Positions 61,474 to 64,000 of a DNA stretch of 64,000 bases are shown in pieces. The DNA comes from Hydractinia symbiolongicarpus. Its lineage: Eukaryota; Cnidaria; Hydrozoa; Anthoathecata; Hydractiniidae. A program made the position numbers and the translations under genes. The first letter of the stretch is position 1. Every line of letters begins with the position of its first letter. The notes under the pieces are model-generated. The model saw only the letters and a list, made by a program, of their open reading frames with translations, made no database searches and had not been told where the DNA came from. The stretch lies in the NCBI RefSeq assembly GCF_029227915.1, contig NC_079882.1, positions 19,420,501 through 19,484,500 of the forward strand. Reading direction: 5' to 3'.

Positions 61474-64000
61474 CTATACAAATATAATGGCATTTAATAT
61501 AAAAGCATTTATCAACAATCATTCACCAAAAAAATATTCCTCCTTATAATTATCTATATCATATCAACATACAATCCTCGCAATCCTCTACAATCCCAAA
61601 CACCTTGATTACTACTAGTGGTGTAAATGTTTTAACGCCCAACAACTTAACCACATTAATGTTTGCTTTAAACATGTTAAGAATAAACATTTCAATGTTA
61701 GGGCATAATATTTTAATATTTGTTTATTGTCATTATCATTGCATTTAGGATTTTGACAGTAATATCAGCATACTTTGCATGAAAAAAATTATCTTTCAGT
61801 AAAAAAAAAGGAACTGTAGAGCTATATTGTCAGTTTTTTTATTTAATAACTTTATATGCTGGGCACACACACTTTTTGATGTAATTGTAATTTTATGATG
61901 TAATTTTACAAGTTGCTTTGAGGTCACATGATCACAAATCACTCTTTCAAATATAGGTTGCCTAATCACATTAGCAATACCAATATTTTAATCCCTATAT
62001 TGTACCTACACCCACTCTCTCTAGCAAATTGTTGCTAAATAATTAATACAAGATTGTAATGGGATTGTATCCAAACTTAATAAAAATAGATAAAAACAAC
62101 ACTTTTCTTCAGGTGTGAAATATTAATTGACGAGGTTGTGCACCTGCAGTCATTTAAACTTTTACATTTGTATATCTTTTGGGTGATTTCAATACTATCA
62201 CAACAAACATCACTTTTCTTAGTGTGGAAATTAAACTATTACCTCACATCAGATGAAACATTGACATATCAATTGCACTGTAGTGTGATCACAGTGAAAG
62301 ATAGTACGGTTTTAGATCTGGAATGCAAAAACAGCAAAAGAGCTGGGAGTCTGGAAGTACCTGTCTTAAGCTTGGTGCGCCTGTTTATGTTAGTTATAGG
62401 TCATTTAAATAGATGGTGGAGGGGAGGGGACTATCTCTTACCAATACTTCCTTTGAAACGAAACTGATTTTTGATGCAGTAATCAGACACACATTTGTCC
62501 CAATTTTTTTCTGTATTTCCCAATGTCTAAAAAGTAAAAAAAAAATTAACAATAACTATGTTATATCCACTAGCATTTGCAAAAGAAAAAAGAACATCAT
62601 AAACTTTCAGGCAGTCTAATATGCATACTGTTAAAGTTTTAAATTAAAGTTTTCAATTAATTTTTACTTCTTGCAAATAGGGGATACTTACTGAAAAAAA
62701 TTATGTTGCATATGCCATGCTACAAAGAAGATTACAACAATTTTATAAAAGACTTCATTTTCAGTGTTTAAAGTTCAAGTTTAGCCAAACTAAAACATCA
62801 TGACTACTTAATTAATTCTGCCCAATATAGCTTTAGAATCATAAAAAAACATTATCATCATCATTATCATCATCATCATTACCATTCTTGACTTAACATC
62901 CATCATTAATATACCCCACGCCCCTCTTTCAATCTCTGATCTAGACTGTGTTAGATCTAATCTCAAATTCCTCTACATCAAGTCTGTCCTTATTACCTCC
63001 TGCCAAGTCATTCTTGGTTCACTTGTGTACTTTGCCTCAGGAACTATTGAATCTCTACACTTTCTTTATCTGCATAGAATTCCATGAAACACCATGGCAC
63101 TGGCTTGCACCCACATATGTGCAAATGCTATCCAGGCAAACTATTTATTGTACACATCGCTATTTAAAGTTATGAGTTCACCTACAAAGCTATTTTAGAA
63201 CATTTATCTTCTCTACTTACAATTTAAACATTGAGCATTATTTATTAAAACTTGGTTTGCATCTTCTTGTGGTTTTACAACTTCCAATTTTATTTTCGAG
63301 TATAATTATAATATTATTTACATGTAATCACATGTATTCATATAAATTCTGAACTGTATAAAAAATGCTTGCATGAGAATTATTTCAAACCTCTTTTTCT
63401 TTGCTCAAAAGAGAAAAATGATACGCAATTATCATACGCAAAATATGTTTCGGCATTGCTCATTTGTAATTTAATTTTTGCAACAAGCCCCTGAGTGGCC
63501 TGTTTTATTTTTAATACAACGTAAACACATGCTACTATACATAAATCTGTTGCACATTCTCCTTTGTTCTCACAAAAGAATAGTTATAGTCTTTCGGTAT
63601 TAGTCTTTAAGTAAAGAAATTTTCCAAAACTTCATTTGTTAAAAAACACAGCGAAAAATGGCTTTGACAGCAAAATAAAATAAATGACTCTTGGTTTTAC
63701 AATTGTTACAGAGAAAAGATAACCCCAGTAAAAAGATAGTTTAGGGCTAGGTTAAGGGGCGGATTAACACCACAAACAAAATGGTAGACCATCACAGTGA
63801 ATACAACGTGGTACGATGCAACCTCTCTCTTCGTTCAGTGTTTTAATGTAATCCTGCAGTATATATTTGCTTTAAGTTACTTCCTACAATAAGGCAGTGT
63901 TTTGTAAATATATTTAACACTTTGACATCACTTAAGGGCTCTATAAAGTGAATTAAAAAATTAAAATAATAATTTAGCCTCTGATCGTAAGTATTCAAAT
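61474..64000. other. Upstream FAM91A1 intron or flank, no exon recognised
   Basis: I searched the minus strand for the expected FAM91A1 N-terminal blocks (a WNKLP-like motif and a NQLRYR-like motif) and found neither. Plus-strand ORFs at 62138-62467 and 62948-63175 are not recognised; the first has a 50-codon stretch that looks code-like. An (ATC/ATT)n microsatellite lies at about 62851-62881. Confidence 0.5.

Noticed and set aside
62948-63175. 75-codon ORF near the right end
   Set aside because: No recognised domain; lies beside simple repeats, with no splice or start context.

Overview
This is eukaryotic DNA: strongly AT-rich, with short phase-consistent coding exons bounded by GT/AG sites, simple-sequence repeats and tRNA-derived SINEs. 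The gene families are those of an intron-rich invertebrate animal. A cnidarian-type genome would fit the base composition and exon density, but nothing in the window proves the species.

Layout. (1) Positions 1-43802, plus strand: one giant gene, the 3' 90 coding exons of a VPS13A/C-type bridge-like lipid transfer protein. I assembled every exon by hand. Reading phase is continuous from exon 1 (1269) to the TGA at 43800-43802, giving about 3,271 residues. The N-terminal chorein end lies left of the window. Introns hold two reverse-oriented tRNA-derived SINEs, a block of about 125-bp tandem repeats, a perfect 824-bp (GTTT)206 array that starts exactly at a splice donor, and several smaller repeats. 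(2) 44694-45255, minus: a small gene for a 179-residue, probably tail-anchored membrane protein of unknown family, convergent with VPS13. (3) 45256-48149: intergenic, with a 22-bp triplicate carrying a CRE/ATF-like core upstream of gene 2. (4) 48150-61473, minus: a FAM91A1 orthologue, 23 exons and 770 residues; its first roughly 55 codons were not found and probably lie right of the window. (5) 57165-58079, plus: an intronless gene with one C-terminal filamin-type Ig repeat, nested antisense in the 4.1-kb fourth visible FAM91A1 intron. (6) 61474-64000: no recognised coding exon.

How the genes relate: VPS13A/C proteins move bulk lipid at organelle contact sites, and FAM91A1 works with TBC1D23 and WDR11 in capturing endosome-derived vesicles at the trans-Golgi. 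Both concern membrane traffic, but the sequence does not show that they are co-regulated. There is no operon, CRISPR array or prokaryotic element here. The most unusual items are the nested filamin-repeat gene, the tail-anchored protein, paired DLL motifs in FAM91A1 loops, a Cys cluster in VPS13 and the giant GTTT array at a donor site.
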